Assembly (NCBI GenBank): GCA_943913645.1
Contig: CALTYZ010000003.1
Coordinates: forward strand, 1-64,000
Reading direction: 5' to 3'
DNA from: an uncultured Corynebacterium sp.
GTDB lineage: Bacteria > Actinomycetota > Actinomycetes > Mycobacteriales > Mycobacteriaceae
DNA length: 64,000 bases
Shown piece by piece: positions 7,291 through 16,466 of this stretch. A model generated the notes under the pieces. That model was not told the DNA's origin. It saw only the letters and a program-made list of their open reading frames with translations, and did not search any database. Position 1 is the stretch's first letter. Every line of letters begins with the position of its first letter. The translations under genes were made by a program, and so were the position numbers.

Positions 7291-9348
7291 CTACACAACA
7301 ACCCGCAGGAGCTGGAACGCGACGACGGCAAGCGTCCAGGCGATTGCTAGTTGTCCCACCATGCCAATGAGCGTCCACTTCCACCCGATCTCTCGGCGCT
7401 GTGCGGCCAGGGTGGCCACGCAGGGTGTGTACGCCAGGAGAAAGAGCATGTAGGCCCACACGGCCGCAAGGCTGTGCCCGCCTGAGGTTTGCTCGAAGTC
7501 TGCTCGCACGGCGGTAGAAAGGTCGGAACCAGCAGCGTTAGTGGTCTGTGTCACATCACCGTCGGCATCTGTACCTGCTTCTGCCTCTGCTTCAAGTGGA
7601 TCAGCCACGGCATAGGTTTGCGCCCAGGTGGAAATAAGAGCCTCTTTGGCCAAGAACCCAGTGATGAGCGGGCCGGTGAGCGACCAGCTGCCAAATCCTG
7701 CCGGATTGAACACTGGGGCGATGGTGTCAGCGACCACGCCGTACACGGAGTCTTCTGGTGCGAGTTCCTCATCACCCCAGCTATGGCCAGCAACTGCCGG
7801 GGTGGATTGCAAAAACCAGATCACCACCACGGTGGCAACGATGATGCCGCCGGCGGTGTGCAGGAAACCTTTGAGGCGCGCCCAGGTCACAGAGGCGGTC
7901 AAGCGCGCTGTTGGCCACTGATAGACCGGCAGGTCGATCACTAACGGATCGGAGCCCATGGTGCGCCACAGGAGATTTTTCAACAGCAGCCCTGACAGCA
8001 CCACCAAGGCGATGGAGATCACATACATGGCGAAGACGACCAGCCCAGCATGATCTGGGAAGAAGGTGTTTGCCAGCATGACGTACACAGTCAGCCGGGC
8101 TGAACAAGACGTAAACGGCACAAGCAGCGCGGTCATGCGACGCTGAGCGGGTGTGCTCAACACCCGGGTGGCAGAAATCGCCGGCACATTGCAGCCGAAG
8201 CCCACAATGAGCGGGATGAACGCTTTGCCAGGCAGCCCAATTGCGCGCATGACCCGATCAGCCACAACGGCCGCACGGGCCATATATCCAGAATCTTCTA
8301 ATACGGCCAGGCAGAAAAACATCAACGCCATCAGGGGCACAAAGGTCAAGACCATGCCAACGCCGTTGATCAGGCCGTCAATAAGCAAACCGTGCACGAA
8401 CGGGTAGTCAAGCCCCACTGCGACGAGCGCCGCACTCGCCCACTGTGCGACCGGCCCGGTGAACAAGTCTTCTAGGAAGCCTTGGAGGGGTGCGGCGAGC
8501 GTCGTCGTGATTTGAAAGACGAGAAACATCGCGGCGAAAAAGATCAGCGGGCCAAACAGGGGGTGCAACACAACGCGATCGATCGCCTCGGTGGCGCAGC
8601 TGCGGTGTTCATCGCGCACTGTAGCGGCGGCAACTGCGTCATCAATCCACGCAAACCGGGCGTCCGCTGCGGCGAACTCCGCTTCCTGCATGTCGGGTAC
8701 TGGATCAGGTACCGAGGCAGGTGCTGCGGTGATGGGCCGGATTGTGCGCACCGGGTCATGCAGCGCCGCGTGCACGGTGTCAGCCAAAGTGGCGAGGTCT
8801 CTGCGACGCGGATCAATGGCGACCACGGGGATTCCAAGCCGCTGCTCGAGCACCTCGGGATCTATTTCCAGGCCTTGGCGGCGCGCCACGTCACCTTTTG
8901 TCAGCACAATGACCATGCGGTAAGGCAGTTCAGCGATTTGCGCAGCAAGGTAGAGCCCTCGCGAAATCGTTGCGGTATCGACGGCCACCATCACGAGATC
9001 TGCACCGCGCGCCCCGTTTCCGGTGGGATCAGTAAGAATGTCACGAGTGAGTGCTTCATCTGGGCTGATCGGGTCGAGCGAATACGCACCCGGAAAATCG
9101 ATCACGTTGTAAGCGCGCTCCGCACGCCAGACTCCACGGGAGACCTCAACAGTGGTGCCAGGCCAGTTTCCCATGGTCGCCCCCGCGCCGGTGAGCGCGT
9201 TAAACAGTGTGGATTTGCCGGCATTGGGCGCACCAACAAGCGCGATCGTTGGGGCATCGTGGGCGATCTCGGCAGCAGGGGCGGCGCAGTGCGGGCAGCT
9301 CGCCGCCGGCAGGTTCGCTGCCGGTTGCGCGTCATGGGAGGTGGTCAC
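7291..9348 (-). CDS. feoB: Ferrous iron transporter FeoB
   Basis: This 685-residue protein has an N-terminal GTPase domain: G1 GAPNAGKS at residues 39-46, G2 in GNWPGTTVEVSRG, G3 DFPG and G4 LTKGD. A FeoB C-terminal membrane channel with the Gate signature (GFGCNVPAI, TSCSARL) follows. The first 30 residues carry an extra CPHC motif before the G domain. It overlaps feoA by four bases (ATGA). The system imports Fe2+. Confidence 0.95.
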   Translation of the reverse strand: MTTSHDAQPAANLPAASCPHCAAPAAEIAHDAPTIALVGAPNAGKSTLFNALTGAGATMGNWPGTTVEVSRGVWRAERAYNVIDFPGAYSLDPISPDEALTRDILTDPTGNGARGADLVMVAVDTATISRGLYLAAQIAELPYRMVIVLTKGDVARRQGLEIDPEVLEQRLGIPVVAIDPRRRDLATLADTVHAALHDPVRTIRPITAAPASVPDPVPDMQEAEFAAADARFAWIDDAVAAATVRDEHRSCATEAIDRVVLHPLFGPLIFFAAMFLVFQITTTLAAPLQGFLEDLFTGPVAQWASAALVAVGLDYPFVHGLLIDGLINGVGMVLTFVPLMALMFFCLAVLEDSGYMARAAVVADRVMRAIGLPGKAFIPLIVGFGCNVPAISATRVLSTPAQRRMTALLVPFTSCSARLTVYVMLANTFFPDHAGLVVFAMYVISIALVVLSGLLLKNLLWRTMGSDPLVIDLPVYQWPTARLTASVTWARLKGFLHTAGGIIVATVVVIWFLQSTPAVAGHSWGDEELAPEDSVYGVVADTIAPVFNPAGFGSWSLTGPLITGFLAKEALISTWAQTYAVADPLEAEAEAGTDADGDVTQTTNAAGSDLSTAVRADFEQTSGGHSLAAVWAYMLFLLAYTPCVATLAAQRREIGWKWTLIGMVGQLAIAWTLAVVAFQLLRVVV

Positions 9349-9608
9349 GACACGCGTTCCCCAGTATGTACAGCAGCCGCATCTGCTACGCGGATACTGC
9401 CAAGCGCACTTTTATCCAGGGCATAGTGAGTGCCGTGCACCTTGACGACGCGGCCACCGCCGCTGGTCTTTTGCATGACCGTGACTTCCGCCCCGCGACG
9501 CAGCCCAAGTTCACGCAGACGACGGTCAACCACCGGGCTGGCGGCCGCCGCGGTGATCGTAGCGCAACTACCTACCGGGACATCTTGAAGCAGACGCTCA
9601 ACAGCCAT
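9345..9608 (-). CDS. feoA: Ferrous iron transport protein FeoA
   Basis: This 87-residue SH3-like FeoA protein accompanies FeoB. The core reads SPVVDRRLRELGLRRGAEVT followed by a Gly-rich turn and the strand YALDKSALGSI, as in the family. ATG 9608 has GGAGTGTGGAG upstream; the extension to 9707 crosses the promoter and is rejected. It is the first gene of feoABC and lies just downstream of a DtxR-like box. Confidence 0.9.
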   Translation of the reverse strand: MAVERLLQDVPVGSCATITAAAASPVVDRRLRELGLRRGAEVTVMQKTSGGGRVVKVHGTHYALDKSALGSIRVADAAAVHTGERVS

Positions 9609-9639
9609 CGCTCCACACTCCTTCAACACCGTTGAGGCT

Positions 9640-9676
9640 AGATTAATACTTGTAAGCTTACACTTACCTAACCTGG
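9640..9676 (-). promoter_or_regulatory. feo promoter with DtxR-like iron box
   Basis: TTACACTTACCTAACCTGG (9658-9676) matches the right half of the DtxR/IdeR consensus (CCTAACCT), about 11 of 19 positions overall. The adjoining GTAAGCTTAC (9652-9661) is a perfect 10-bp palindrome. On the minus strand TATTAATCT follows about 10 bp downstream and could be the -10. The feo genes would then be repressed in iron-replete cells. The match is partial. Confidence 0.5.
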
Positions 9677-9719
9677 AGTGTGAAGTGTTTTGCGAGGTGT
9701 AGATCAATCCAGTGCCGCG

Positions 9720-10919
9720 CTACGCACCGCGGGCGCGCTGCGGCATTCTCATCCAGCCCGGCAACGCAACATCGCGCCCGAACACACTGACCATGTTGCG
9801 GTTATAGCCAGCAATCACGCCTTCGTAATACCCCATGAGCTGCTGCCCCAGCGCCTCCCATGTCTTGGTGGCGACAGACTCGCAGGCGTTACGCTTGAGC
9901 ACAGCAAGACGGGCATCATCCAAAATCCAAGCGGCGGCGTCTGGTAGCTCCTGTTCAAACGTATCCACATCGAGCAGCAGTCCATTGACACCATGCTCAA
10001 TCAAATCGATTGGCCCGCCAGCACGCGGGCCAATCGTGGGCACACCCGCAGCTTGCGCTTCCTGAATCGCCTGACAGAAAGTCTCAAACTCCCCAGTGTG
10101 GACAAACAGGTCAAGGCAGGCATACGCGCGAGCAAGCTCGGTACCACTCAGCGCACCGGTGAACACTGCCTTCGGCAGTAACTGTTCAAGCGCGTGACGT
10201 TCTGGACCATCCCCGACCACAACCAGCTGAATCGTCGGATCTGTGGCCAGTGACGCAAGCCGGTGCACACTCTTTTCCGCCGCGAGACGCCCAACAAACC
10301 CGACGATCTTCTTCTTGCCTGTCGGCTCCCACTGGCGGCGCAGAAGATCAGAACGGCGCGACGGGGCAAACAGCTCCACATCCACACCGCGTCCCCAATG
10401 ACGAACGTTGCGTATTCCGTGGGCTTCCAGATCCGCGATAGCCGCCGAGGACGGTGCCAACGTCAACGCACACATGTTGTGCACAGTGCGCGTCCAATCC
10501 CAAGCAATCGCGGCGATCATCGCCGCGTGATACTTCGTGGCAAACCCGGCAACATCGGTCTGGTAGAGCCCAACGGCAGGCACATCAAGCTGCCGTGCCG
10601 CAAACGCACCAGCACCGCCGAGCACGAACGGGCTGGCCAGGTGAATGATATCCGGCTTGAACTCCGCCAACGCGGCGGCAACAGTGGTGGTGGGCACACC
10701 AACCGGCAACGAGTCCACCAGTGGGATTCGCACCGTCGGCACGCGAACAATCGTGAAACCAAGGTACTCAGGAACCTCTTCTTGGAACTCGCGCGCCCCC
10801 GGCGCGACAACAATGGCCTCATGGCCTTCACGTTTCAGGTGTTCAAGCACCCGAAGTACCGAGTTGGTCACCCCATTGATGTTGGGCAAAAAGGACTCAG
10901 CCACAATTCCCACACGCAT
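9720..10919 (-). CDS. mgtA: GDP-mannose-dependent alpha-mannosyltransferase MgtA
   Basis: This GT4-family glycosyltransferase has 399 residues. The N-terminal Rossmann motif is FLPNINGVTNSVLRV, and the C-terminal domain has VGFVGRLAAEKSV and the E-x7-E motif FETFCQAIQEAQAAGVP. It sits next to menG and menD as in mycobacteria (Rv0557 mgtA) and other corynebacteria, where the enzyme mannosylates glucuronosyl diacylglycerol, a lipid used for lipomannan-like glycolipids. I prefer ATG 10919 (MRVGIVAES) because homologues start there; an in-frame ATG at 10937 is possible, with TACGCT 5 nt before it. Confidence 0.85.
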   Translation of the reverse strand: MRVGIVAESFLPNINGVTNSVLRVLEHLKREGHEAIVVAPGAREFQEEVPEYLGFTIVRVPTVRIPLVDSLPVGVPTTTVAAALAEFKPDIIHLASPFVLGGAGAFAARQLDVPAVGLYQTDVAGFATKYHAAMIAAIAWDWTRTVHNMCALTLAPSSAAIADLEAHGIRNVRHWGRGVDVELFAPSRRSDLLRRQWEPTGKKKIVGFVGRLAAEKSVHRLASLATDPTIQLVVVGDGPERHALEQLLPKAVFTGALSGTELARAYACLDLFVHTGEFETFCQAIQEAQAAGVPTIGPRAGGPIDLIEHGVNGLLLDVDTFEQELPDAAAWILDDARLAVLKRNACESVATKTWEALGQQLMGYYEGVIAGYNRNMVSVFGRDVALPGWMRMPQRARGA

Positions 10920-11004
10920 AGTTGAGAATGTTTGCATACCACAGCGTATTGCGCATCAATACCGCGCCAATACTGCGCTAACACTGCGTGAAGTCACTAT
11001 GAAG

Positions 11005-11427
11005 TCAACGTGAATCTTTTCTTGGCCGGGTGACAGCTTGCCACGCACCGGCCGCGATCGCACTCGCAACAAGGGCAACAGAGACAGCGGGCAACAACGC
11101 AAGACGCCACCCACGGCCTTCAACCTTCACAAGGTCAGGGTTGGACTTGGCATACGTGACCCACACCTGCTGGCCTTCTCCCAACCCCGTGGGATAGAGC
11201 AACCCCACCTGCGGGGAGTACAGCCTGCCCTCTTCGTCTTGATATTCCACACTGGTGCGCACCAGAGTCACGTTGGTCACAGTCGCTCTACCCCGGCCCG
11301 GGTCGGCGTGAATTGTCGCGTCATTGATCATCGGCCCTGCCACCATCGCCACAACCCCAAGCATTGCCGCAGCATAAAGCGCCAACACCAGCTGCTGCAG
11401 TCGATGGCGAAGACGAAATGGGATCAT
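11005..11427 (-). CDS. DUF3592 membrane protein
   Basis: This 140-residue protein has one membrane segment near residues 11-31 and one near 112-131, with a beta-rich loop between (RATVTNVTLVRTSVEYQDEEG, VGLLYPTGLGEGQQVWVTY). That layout fits DUF3592 proteins of unknown function. It overlaps the end of menD by four bases and precedes mgtA, the same order as Rv0555-Rv0556-Rv0557 in M. tuberculosis. Confidence 0.75.
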   Translation of the reverse strand: MIPFRLRHRLQQLVLALYAAAMLGVVAMVAGPMINDATIHADPGRGRATVTNVTLVRTSVEYQDEEGRLYSPQVGLLYPTGLGEGQQVWVTYAKSNPDLVKVEGRGWRLALLPAVSVALVASAIAAGAWQAVTRPRKDSR

Positions 11428-13049
11428 CCTTGCGCCAATCGCTCTGCCAACGCCCGACGCGTCTGCCGGGTAGTTACCGCCTCCACCACCGCGATTGGCT
11501 CCGGGGCGGCCGCAAGCTCCACAAGCACGTCATTGAGCGTGGCAACACTGTCTGCCCGGCGATAGATAGCGCCATACGCGTGCGCAAGCTTGTCGACTCC
11601 CACCCCATGCGGTGTTCCAAACACTCGCTCAAACTGGCTGCGAAGCTGCGGCGCGCCCACCTCAAGTGCTTCGAAGATCCCCCCGCCGTCATCATTGGCC
11701 ACCACAATGGTGAGATTTCCAGGACGTATTTCATCCGGGCCGATGAGCAAACCGTTGACGTCATGCAGAAACGTCAAATCCCCCAGCAGCGCAACAGTGC
11801 GAGGAGCGCGTACCTCTGTCGGGCGCAGCTGCTGCGTAGCAAGGGCAACACCAACGGCCTGGGAGACTGTGCCGTCAATACCGGCAGCGCCACGCGCGGC
11901 GTAGGTGTCTACCCCATCAAAGGGCAAGCCGACCAAGCTGGCGTCACGCACCGGGTTGGATGATCCGAGCACGAGCGTGTCACCGACGCCGAGGGTGTCG
12001 CACACTGCCGCCGCCACATGCAGGCCGGTATACCCGAAGGCCGGGTCCTGCAAGGTGCTGCGCACGGTGTCTGCACCGACCTCACCGGCCGCCTCACAGA
12101 TCTTCAGCCACGTGTCACTCGGCTGGCCGGTGATGTTGGCGCGGGAGCCGCGCCGGGTGGGGCGCCCGGTGAAAATATCGCTGCGCGACAGTCCGATGAC
12201 TTCAATGTCCGGATCAGCCAGCAGTGCGAGCACGTCGCGGTGCAGCGTAGGGTGTCCGACAACGACGACCTGCTCGGGTTTTGTCGAGGCGGCGAAGTCG
12301 CCCCCGTCATGGGAGATTGCTACCTGTGCTTGGGTGAAAAACCGCGCCGCCAGGGGGTGTACCTGGTGGTACGGCGTGGGCGCAGTGGGCTCGGCAATGG
12401 TTGGCACAAGCTCCAGACCGGGCACGTCCCATGCCTCATCGCCGGCGATGACCAGCGTATCGCGCGACAGGTCAAGATCGACCACACCGTGATCGACCTC
12501 GACAGCCTTGACGCCGGTGGCCAGTTGACCCGGCCCGACCCGCCGCAGCACCCCGGTGGCTGCGCTGAGCTCGTGCGGTACGAGCGGGATGTCAAAGGCA
12601 ACGTTGATATGCACCTGCGGATCGGCAAATGAGATGCGGGCAACGTCATCGAGCGTGGTCACCTGCTGTGTGCTGGCGTAGCGGCCGTAGATCGCCTGCT
12701 GCCAGATGGTCTGTGATGCTCCTGTGCCCACCAGCGACTCTGGCCGATCGGCGCTGATGACCGCCAGTGGGGTGTGGGACATGTGGGCCTCAATGACAGC
12801 AGGGTACGCGTTAGCCACGGCGGTACCGGAAGTCATGACCACGCCCACGGGGCGGCGCTGCACGCGGGCGAGCCCGAGGGCGGTGAAGGCTGCTGAGCGT
12901 TCGTCGATACGCACATGCACTTGGATTTCCCCCCGCTCAAGCAGTGCGTAGGCAAGTGGTGAATTGCGCGAACCGGGGCTGAGCACAACATCAGTGACGT
13001 TGTGGGCGAGGACATCCACCACGGCGCGGGCCAGTGTCATCGAGTCCAT
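11424..13049 (-). CDS. menD: SEPHCHC synthase MenD (thiamine diphosphate-dependent)
   Basis: MenD condenses isochorismate with 2-oxoglutarate, the first committed step of menaquinone synthesis. The 541-residue protein shows SPGSRNSPLAYAL near the N-terminus, the catalytic Glu region VRIDERSAAFTALGLA, the TSGTAVANAYPAVIEA segment and a C-terminal ThDP/metal motif GDLTFLHDVNGLL. ATG 13049 is preceded by TAGGGT and a 7-nt gap (13050-13062), so I read it as a leaderless start; an upstream GTG at 13067 is in frame but would lie before the predicted transcript. Confidence 0.95.
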   Translation of the reverse strand: MDSMTLARAVVDVLAHNVTDVVLSPGSRNSPLAYALLERGEIQVHVRIDERSAAFTALGLARVQRRPVGVVMTSGTAVANAYPAVIEAHMSHTPLAVISADRPESLVGTGASQTIWQQAIYGRYASTQQVTTLDDVARISFADPQVHINVAFDIPLVPHELSAATGVLRRVGPGQLATGVKAVEVDHGVVDLDLSRDTLVIAGDEAWDVPGLELVPTIAEPTAPTPYHQVHPLAARFFTQAQVAISHDGGDFAASTKPEQVVVVGHPTLHRDVLALLADPDIEVIGLSRSDIFTGRPTRRGSRANITGQPSDTWLKICEAAGEVGADTVRSTLQDPAFGYTGLHVAAAVCDTLGVGDTLVLGSSNPVRDASLVGLPFDGVDTYAARGAAGIDGTVSQAVGVALATQQLRPTEVRAPRTVALLGDLTFLHDVNGLLIGPDEIRPGNLTIVVANDDGGGIFEALEVGAPQLRSQFERVFGTPHGVGVDKLAHAYGAIYRRADSVATLNDVLVELAAAPEPIAVVEAVTTRQTRRALAERLAQG

Positions 13050-13108
13050 CGCTTCAACCCTACTCACCCCGACTGCGCTAGCCGTTCAGCAGCGCTTTCA
13101 TCGGCGGC

Positions 13109-13681
13109 CTATTCCTCGAGAATGCCGTCAACGATGTCTTGCAGCTCCGGCGGGAGCTCCAGTGTTGGGGCGGCTGGTGCCCGAGTTGGGGTAGGTGCTG
13201 CCGGCGCGCCCGGTTCCTGCGGCGCAGGCTCCGAGTCGGAATCGCGGTTGCCAAACAGCGACGGGCGCTTGGTGGTTGTTGTGGTGGTGGTGACGGTGTC
13301 TGTTTGGGTTTGTGTCACTGTTACTGGTGGCTTCTCGGCCTCTGCGGCGGCGCTGCGCCACAAAAAGTACAGCACCAGGGCCGAGACGAGCGCGATGGCG
13401 AGCAAGATGCCCAGCACCATTGCGGCGATATTGGAGCCTTGGCGGCCTGCAGACTCGTAGTAGGAGCCGTACTGCGGGTCATACTGGGGCGGGTCATAGA
13501 CCGGCTGGCCCAGGCTGGTTTGCTCCATTGGGCTGCCGGGATCAGGGATGTACTGCTTAGGGCGCTGTGCGCGCTGCGGATCAGACTGGCTCGTCGAGCC
13601 GGACTGGCTAGCCTGCGAATCTGGTTTGCCCGCATCGCCGGATGCGCCTCGAGCGCTGAACTGACGCGTCTCATTGTCCAT
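13109..13681 (-). CDS. Single-span membrane protein, unknown function
   Basis: This 190-residue protein has a hydrophilic, low-complexity N-terminal half rich in Ser, Gln and Pro, then one membrane segment (AAMVLGILLAIALVSALVLYFLW). An outer tail follows with a Thr run and repeated Pro-Ala-Thr. The layout suggests a bitopic envelope protein with an extracytoplasmic tail. ATG 13681 is preceded by TATGCT and a 7-nt gap, the leaderless pattern. I do not recognise a named family. Confidence 0.65.
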   Translation of the reverse strand: MDNETRQFSARGASGDAGKPDSQASQSGSTSQSDPQRAQRPKQYIPDPGSPMEQTSLGQPVYDPPQYDPQYGSYYESAGRQGSNIAAMVLGILLAIALVSALVLYFLWRSAAAEAEKPPVTVTQTQTDTVTTTTTTTKRPSLFGNRDSDSEPAPQEPGAPAAPTPTRAPAAPTLELPPELQDIVDGILEE

Positions 13682-13738
13682 GCGCAACAGCATAACCGGG
13701 CAGCTGTGCAGCACATGTGCCTTTGATTAGAAACGTAT

Positions 13739-15319
13739 CTAGAGCACGAGTCCGAAGACTGGTACCGCGATGAAATACGTCGCCAGGGAGATCAGCACCA
13801 ACGCAATGAGGTTGAGCCACACACCCGCCTTGAGCATTTCGCCCATGGTGACGTAGCCGGAGGAGTATGCAATCGCATTTGGCGGTGTGGCCACTGGAAG
13901 CATGAATGCACAGGTGGCGGACAACGCAACCGGGATTGCAAGCAGCAGCACGTTCATATCGGTCGCCTCGGTCAGTCCAATACCGACTGCCACCCCTCCC
14001 ATAATCGGCAGGAAGGTTGCGGCGGTGGCGGTGTTGGATGTTAGCTCCGTCAGCCCCAAGACCAGTGCGGCAACAGCCAAAACCAGCAGGAAGATCGGGA
14101 GTGCAGCAAGACGCTTCGAGGCCTCACCGATCCACAACGACAACCCAGTAGCGGTAAACATTGCGGACAGGGACAGCCCGCCGCCGAACAGCAGCAGCAC
14201 ATCCCATGGCATCTGGTTGGCGGTCTCCCAGTCCAACAACCGCTTTCCATCGCTTTTTCCGGGGACGATGAACATGAGCAGGCCGGCAATGATGCCAACA
14301 ATTGCGTCGTCATAGGTGAATTCCCAGCCGTAGCGCTCGATGCCCAGCGGGATCAGAATCCAAGACACGGCAGCGACAAGGAAGATGATCCCTACCGCGA
14401 TCTGCGGGAAGGTCCACGGCCCGAGTTTGCGAATCTCATCATCAATGAGCTCTTTGCCTCCTGGGATCTCATCGACTTCAGGCTTGAACACGGTGATCAG
14501 CACCAGCCATGCGATGATGGTGAACACCACCGCAACCGGCAGGCCCACCAGCATCCATTTACCGAAGCCAATGGTGATGCCATGTGCCTCTTCCATATAG
14601 CCTTTCAGCAGGGCGTTCGGTGGGGTGCCGATCAGGGTTGCCAGTGAGCCGATCGAGGCAGAATACGCAATTGCCAGCATGAGGGATGTGGCGAAGCGTT
14701 TTTGGTTTTGCATGCCGCCAACTGTTTCGGCGGTAAGCATCAACACGGAGGTACCAATCGGCAACATGACCACCGCGGTTGCGGTGTTAGACACCCACAT
14801 GGACATGAATCCGGTGGCGATCATGAACCCGAGAATGATCAGCTTCGGGCTTGTTCCGACGATGCGCACCACAATGAGCGCCAACCGGCGGTGCAGGTTC
14901 CACCGCTGCAGGCCGAGCGCCATTAAAAACCCACCCATGAACAAAAAGATGGTGGCCGATGCGTACGGGGAGGAGACGTCTTTGAATGGCGCTACCCCGG
15001 CGAGTGGGAAGATGGCAATCGGCAGCAACGCGGTCGCCGCAAGGGGGATCGCCTCCGTCATCCACCACGCAGCCATGAGCACTGTTGTTGCGGCAACAAC
15101 CCGCATTGCTTGCGCAGAGTATTGCGCATCGGCTTTCGCGCCTGGCGAGTTCGCAACGGTATCTGCGGCACCTGCCGGGAAGAGCCAGAACACGAGTGCT
15201 GCGAGGACAACGCCGAGGATGAGGCCGATCAGCTGGCGGCGCCACTCACCTGGTTCGGGGCTTGCGGCGAGATCACCGTCCGAAAGCGCAGTGGAGTCGT
15301 GGGTGACTGGGGTTGACAT
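13739..15319 (-). CDS. DASS (SLC13) family dicarboxylate:sodium symporter
   Basis: This 526-residue transporter has about eleven to twelve hydrophobic segments and the two DASS substrate-site motifs: SNTATAVVMLPIG in the N-terminal half and SNTATAATFLPIMGG in the C-terminal half. WWMTEAIPLAATALLP is also family-typical. Members carry succinate, fumarate and malate with sodium, and C. glutamicum has such an importer (DcsT/DccT). The substrate here is inferred. ATG 15319 has GGAAGGGG upstream. A CRP/GlxR-like site lies in its promoter region. Confidence 0.85.
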   Translation of the reverse strand: MSTPVTHDSTALSDGDLAASPEPGEWRRQLIGLILGVVLAALVFWLFPAGAADTVANSPGAKADAQYSAQAMRVVAATTVLMAAWWMTEAIPLAATALLPIAIFPLAGVAPFKDVSSPYASATIFLFMGGFLMALGLQRWNLHRRLALIVVRIVGTSPKLIILGFMIATGFMSMWVSNTATAVVMLPIGTSVLMLTAETVGGMQNQKRFATSLMLAIAYSASIGSLATLIGTPPNALLKGYMEEAHGITIGFGKWMLVGLPVAVVFTIIAWLVLITVFKPEVDEIPGGKELIDDEIRKLGPWTFPQIAVGIIFLVAAVSWILIPLGIERYGWEFTYDDAIVGIIAGLLMFIVPGKSDGKRLLDWETANQMPWDVLLLFGGGLSLSAMFTATGLSLWIGEASKRLAALPIFLLVLAVAALVLGLTELTSNTATAATFLPIMGGVAVGIGLTEATDMNVLLLAIPVALSATCAFMLPVATPPNAIAYSSGYVTMGEMLKAGVWLNLIALVLISLATYFIAVPVFGLVL

Positions 15320-15357
15320 CGACGGTCCCCTTCCAATAGGCCAACATGAAAATTCAC

Positions 15358-15373
15358 TGTGCATAACCACACA
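15358..15373. promoter_or_regulatory. Possible GlxR (CRP-type) site
   Basis: TGTGCATAACCACACA is a TGTG-N8-CACA dyad. It matches all eight outer positions of the corynebacterial GlxR consensus but not the inner A/T. It lies 39 bp upstream of the carboxylate transporter start, where cAMP-dependent control would make sense. Confidence 0.35.
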
Positions 15374-15427
15374 CTGGATGAAACACTAACGCTGCACTCC
15401 CCCCACTTAGGGCGAAAGTCCGAAATA

Positions 15428-16441
15428 TCACGCCCGAACAGGCCCAAGCTCACCCCCAATGAGGGGAAGGCAGGTGCGCACCCGCTCAAACCACCATGCC
15501 CGGCGCGCCGCAGACGCCCCAAGATCGTGCAGCCGCTCCGGGTCCGGCGTCGTGCGATCAACCCGATACCCGCCGCCGACAAGTGTGCGCGGCGCGGCCA
15601 CGTCTTCAATGAATAATCGCTGCGTGCCCAACCCAGCAGCGCGCGATCCGGTGAGTTTTGCTGCAACCAGTCCAGCGTCAATGCCCACCGCAGTATCGAG
15701 TGCGCTTGCAACTGTCAGCTCCATGCCGTGGTGTTGGTGCAGCTCGAGAGCAAGTTTGAGCACCGTGCGCACTCCCCCAAGGGGCGCTTGCTTGACGACG
15801 CCCACCTGTGCAGCCTGTGCCCGCGCCACCGCGTACGGGTCCGCCGCTCGCCGGATCGACTCATCAGCAGCGATGGGGGTGGCTACCTGGGGGCGCAACG
15901 CCGCAAGTTCGGCGACACTCGCACACGGCTGTTCGAGGTATTCCAAGGTGCCAGTGGCAGTCAGGGCGCGCTCGGCGGTGATGGCTTGATGGACAGACCA
16001 GGCGCCGTTGGCGTCAATACGCACGGTGGCATCGGGGCGCAACTCGCGCACCCGGTTGACGCGCGCAACATCATCATCAAGTCTCTGTCCAGGCTCGGCG
16101 ACTTTGATTTTGAACGTGTTCACCCCCTCGAAGCGGGCAAGCACCTCTTCGACCTCGCCTGCGGGCACAGCCGGAATCGTGCCGTTGATGTCCACGGTGC
16201 CGCTGGCTTGCGGCAACCCCACAAACGCGGCTTCGATGCCGGCGCGTAGCCAATGCGCGGCCTCTTTCGGCCCATATTCGATAAATGGGGAAAATTCGCC
16301 CCACCCGGCGGGGCCTTCGATCAGCAGTGCTTCCCGGGTGGTGATGCCGCGGAAACGCACCGCCATGGGAAGCGCAACCACATGCGCGCGCTCCAAGATT
16401 GCGTCAGCAGTGGGCTCGGTGGGCTCGGTGGGCATAGCCAT
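15428..16441 (-). CDS. menC: o-Succinylbenzoate synthase MenC
   Basis: This 337-residue enolase-superfamily enzyme dehydrates SHCHC to o-succinylbenzoate. The catalytic lysine pair region is VNTFKIKVAEPG, metal ligands sit in RIDANGAW, LEYLEQPC and ATPIAADESIR, and the second lysine in VGVVKQAPLGGV. The frame is open to 17020, but that extension is antisense to two DUF202 genes and is rejected. ATG 16441 follows TACGCT with a 7-nt gap, a leaderless start. The N-terminus repeats Pro-Thr-Glu three times. Confidence 0.93.
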   Translation of the reverse strand: MAMPTEPTEPTADAILERAHVVALPMAVRFRGITTREALLIEGPAGWGEFSPFIEYGPKEAAHWLRAGIEAAFVGLPQASGTVDINGTIPAVPAGEVEEVLARFEGVNTFKIKVAEPGQRLDDDVARVNRVRELRPDATVRIDANGAWSVHQAITAERALTATGTLEYLEQPCASVAELAALRPQVATPIAADESIRRAADPYAVARAQAAQVGVVKQAPLGGVRTVLKLALELHQHHGMELTVASALDTAVGIDAGLVAAKLTGSRAAGLGTQRLFIEDVAAPRTLVGGGYRVDRTTPDPERLHDLGASAARRAWWFERVRTCLPLIGGELGPVRA

Positions 16442-16466
16442 GGCGGACAGCGTAGCGTTGCTGAGC

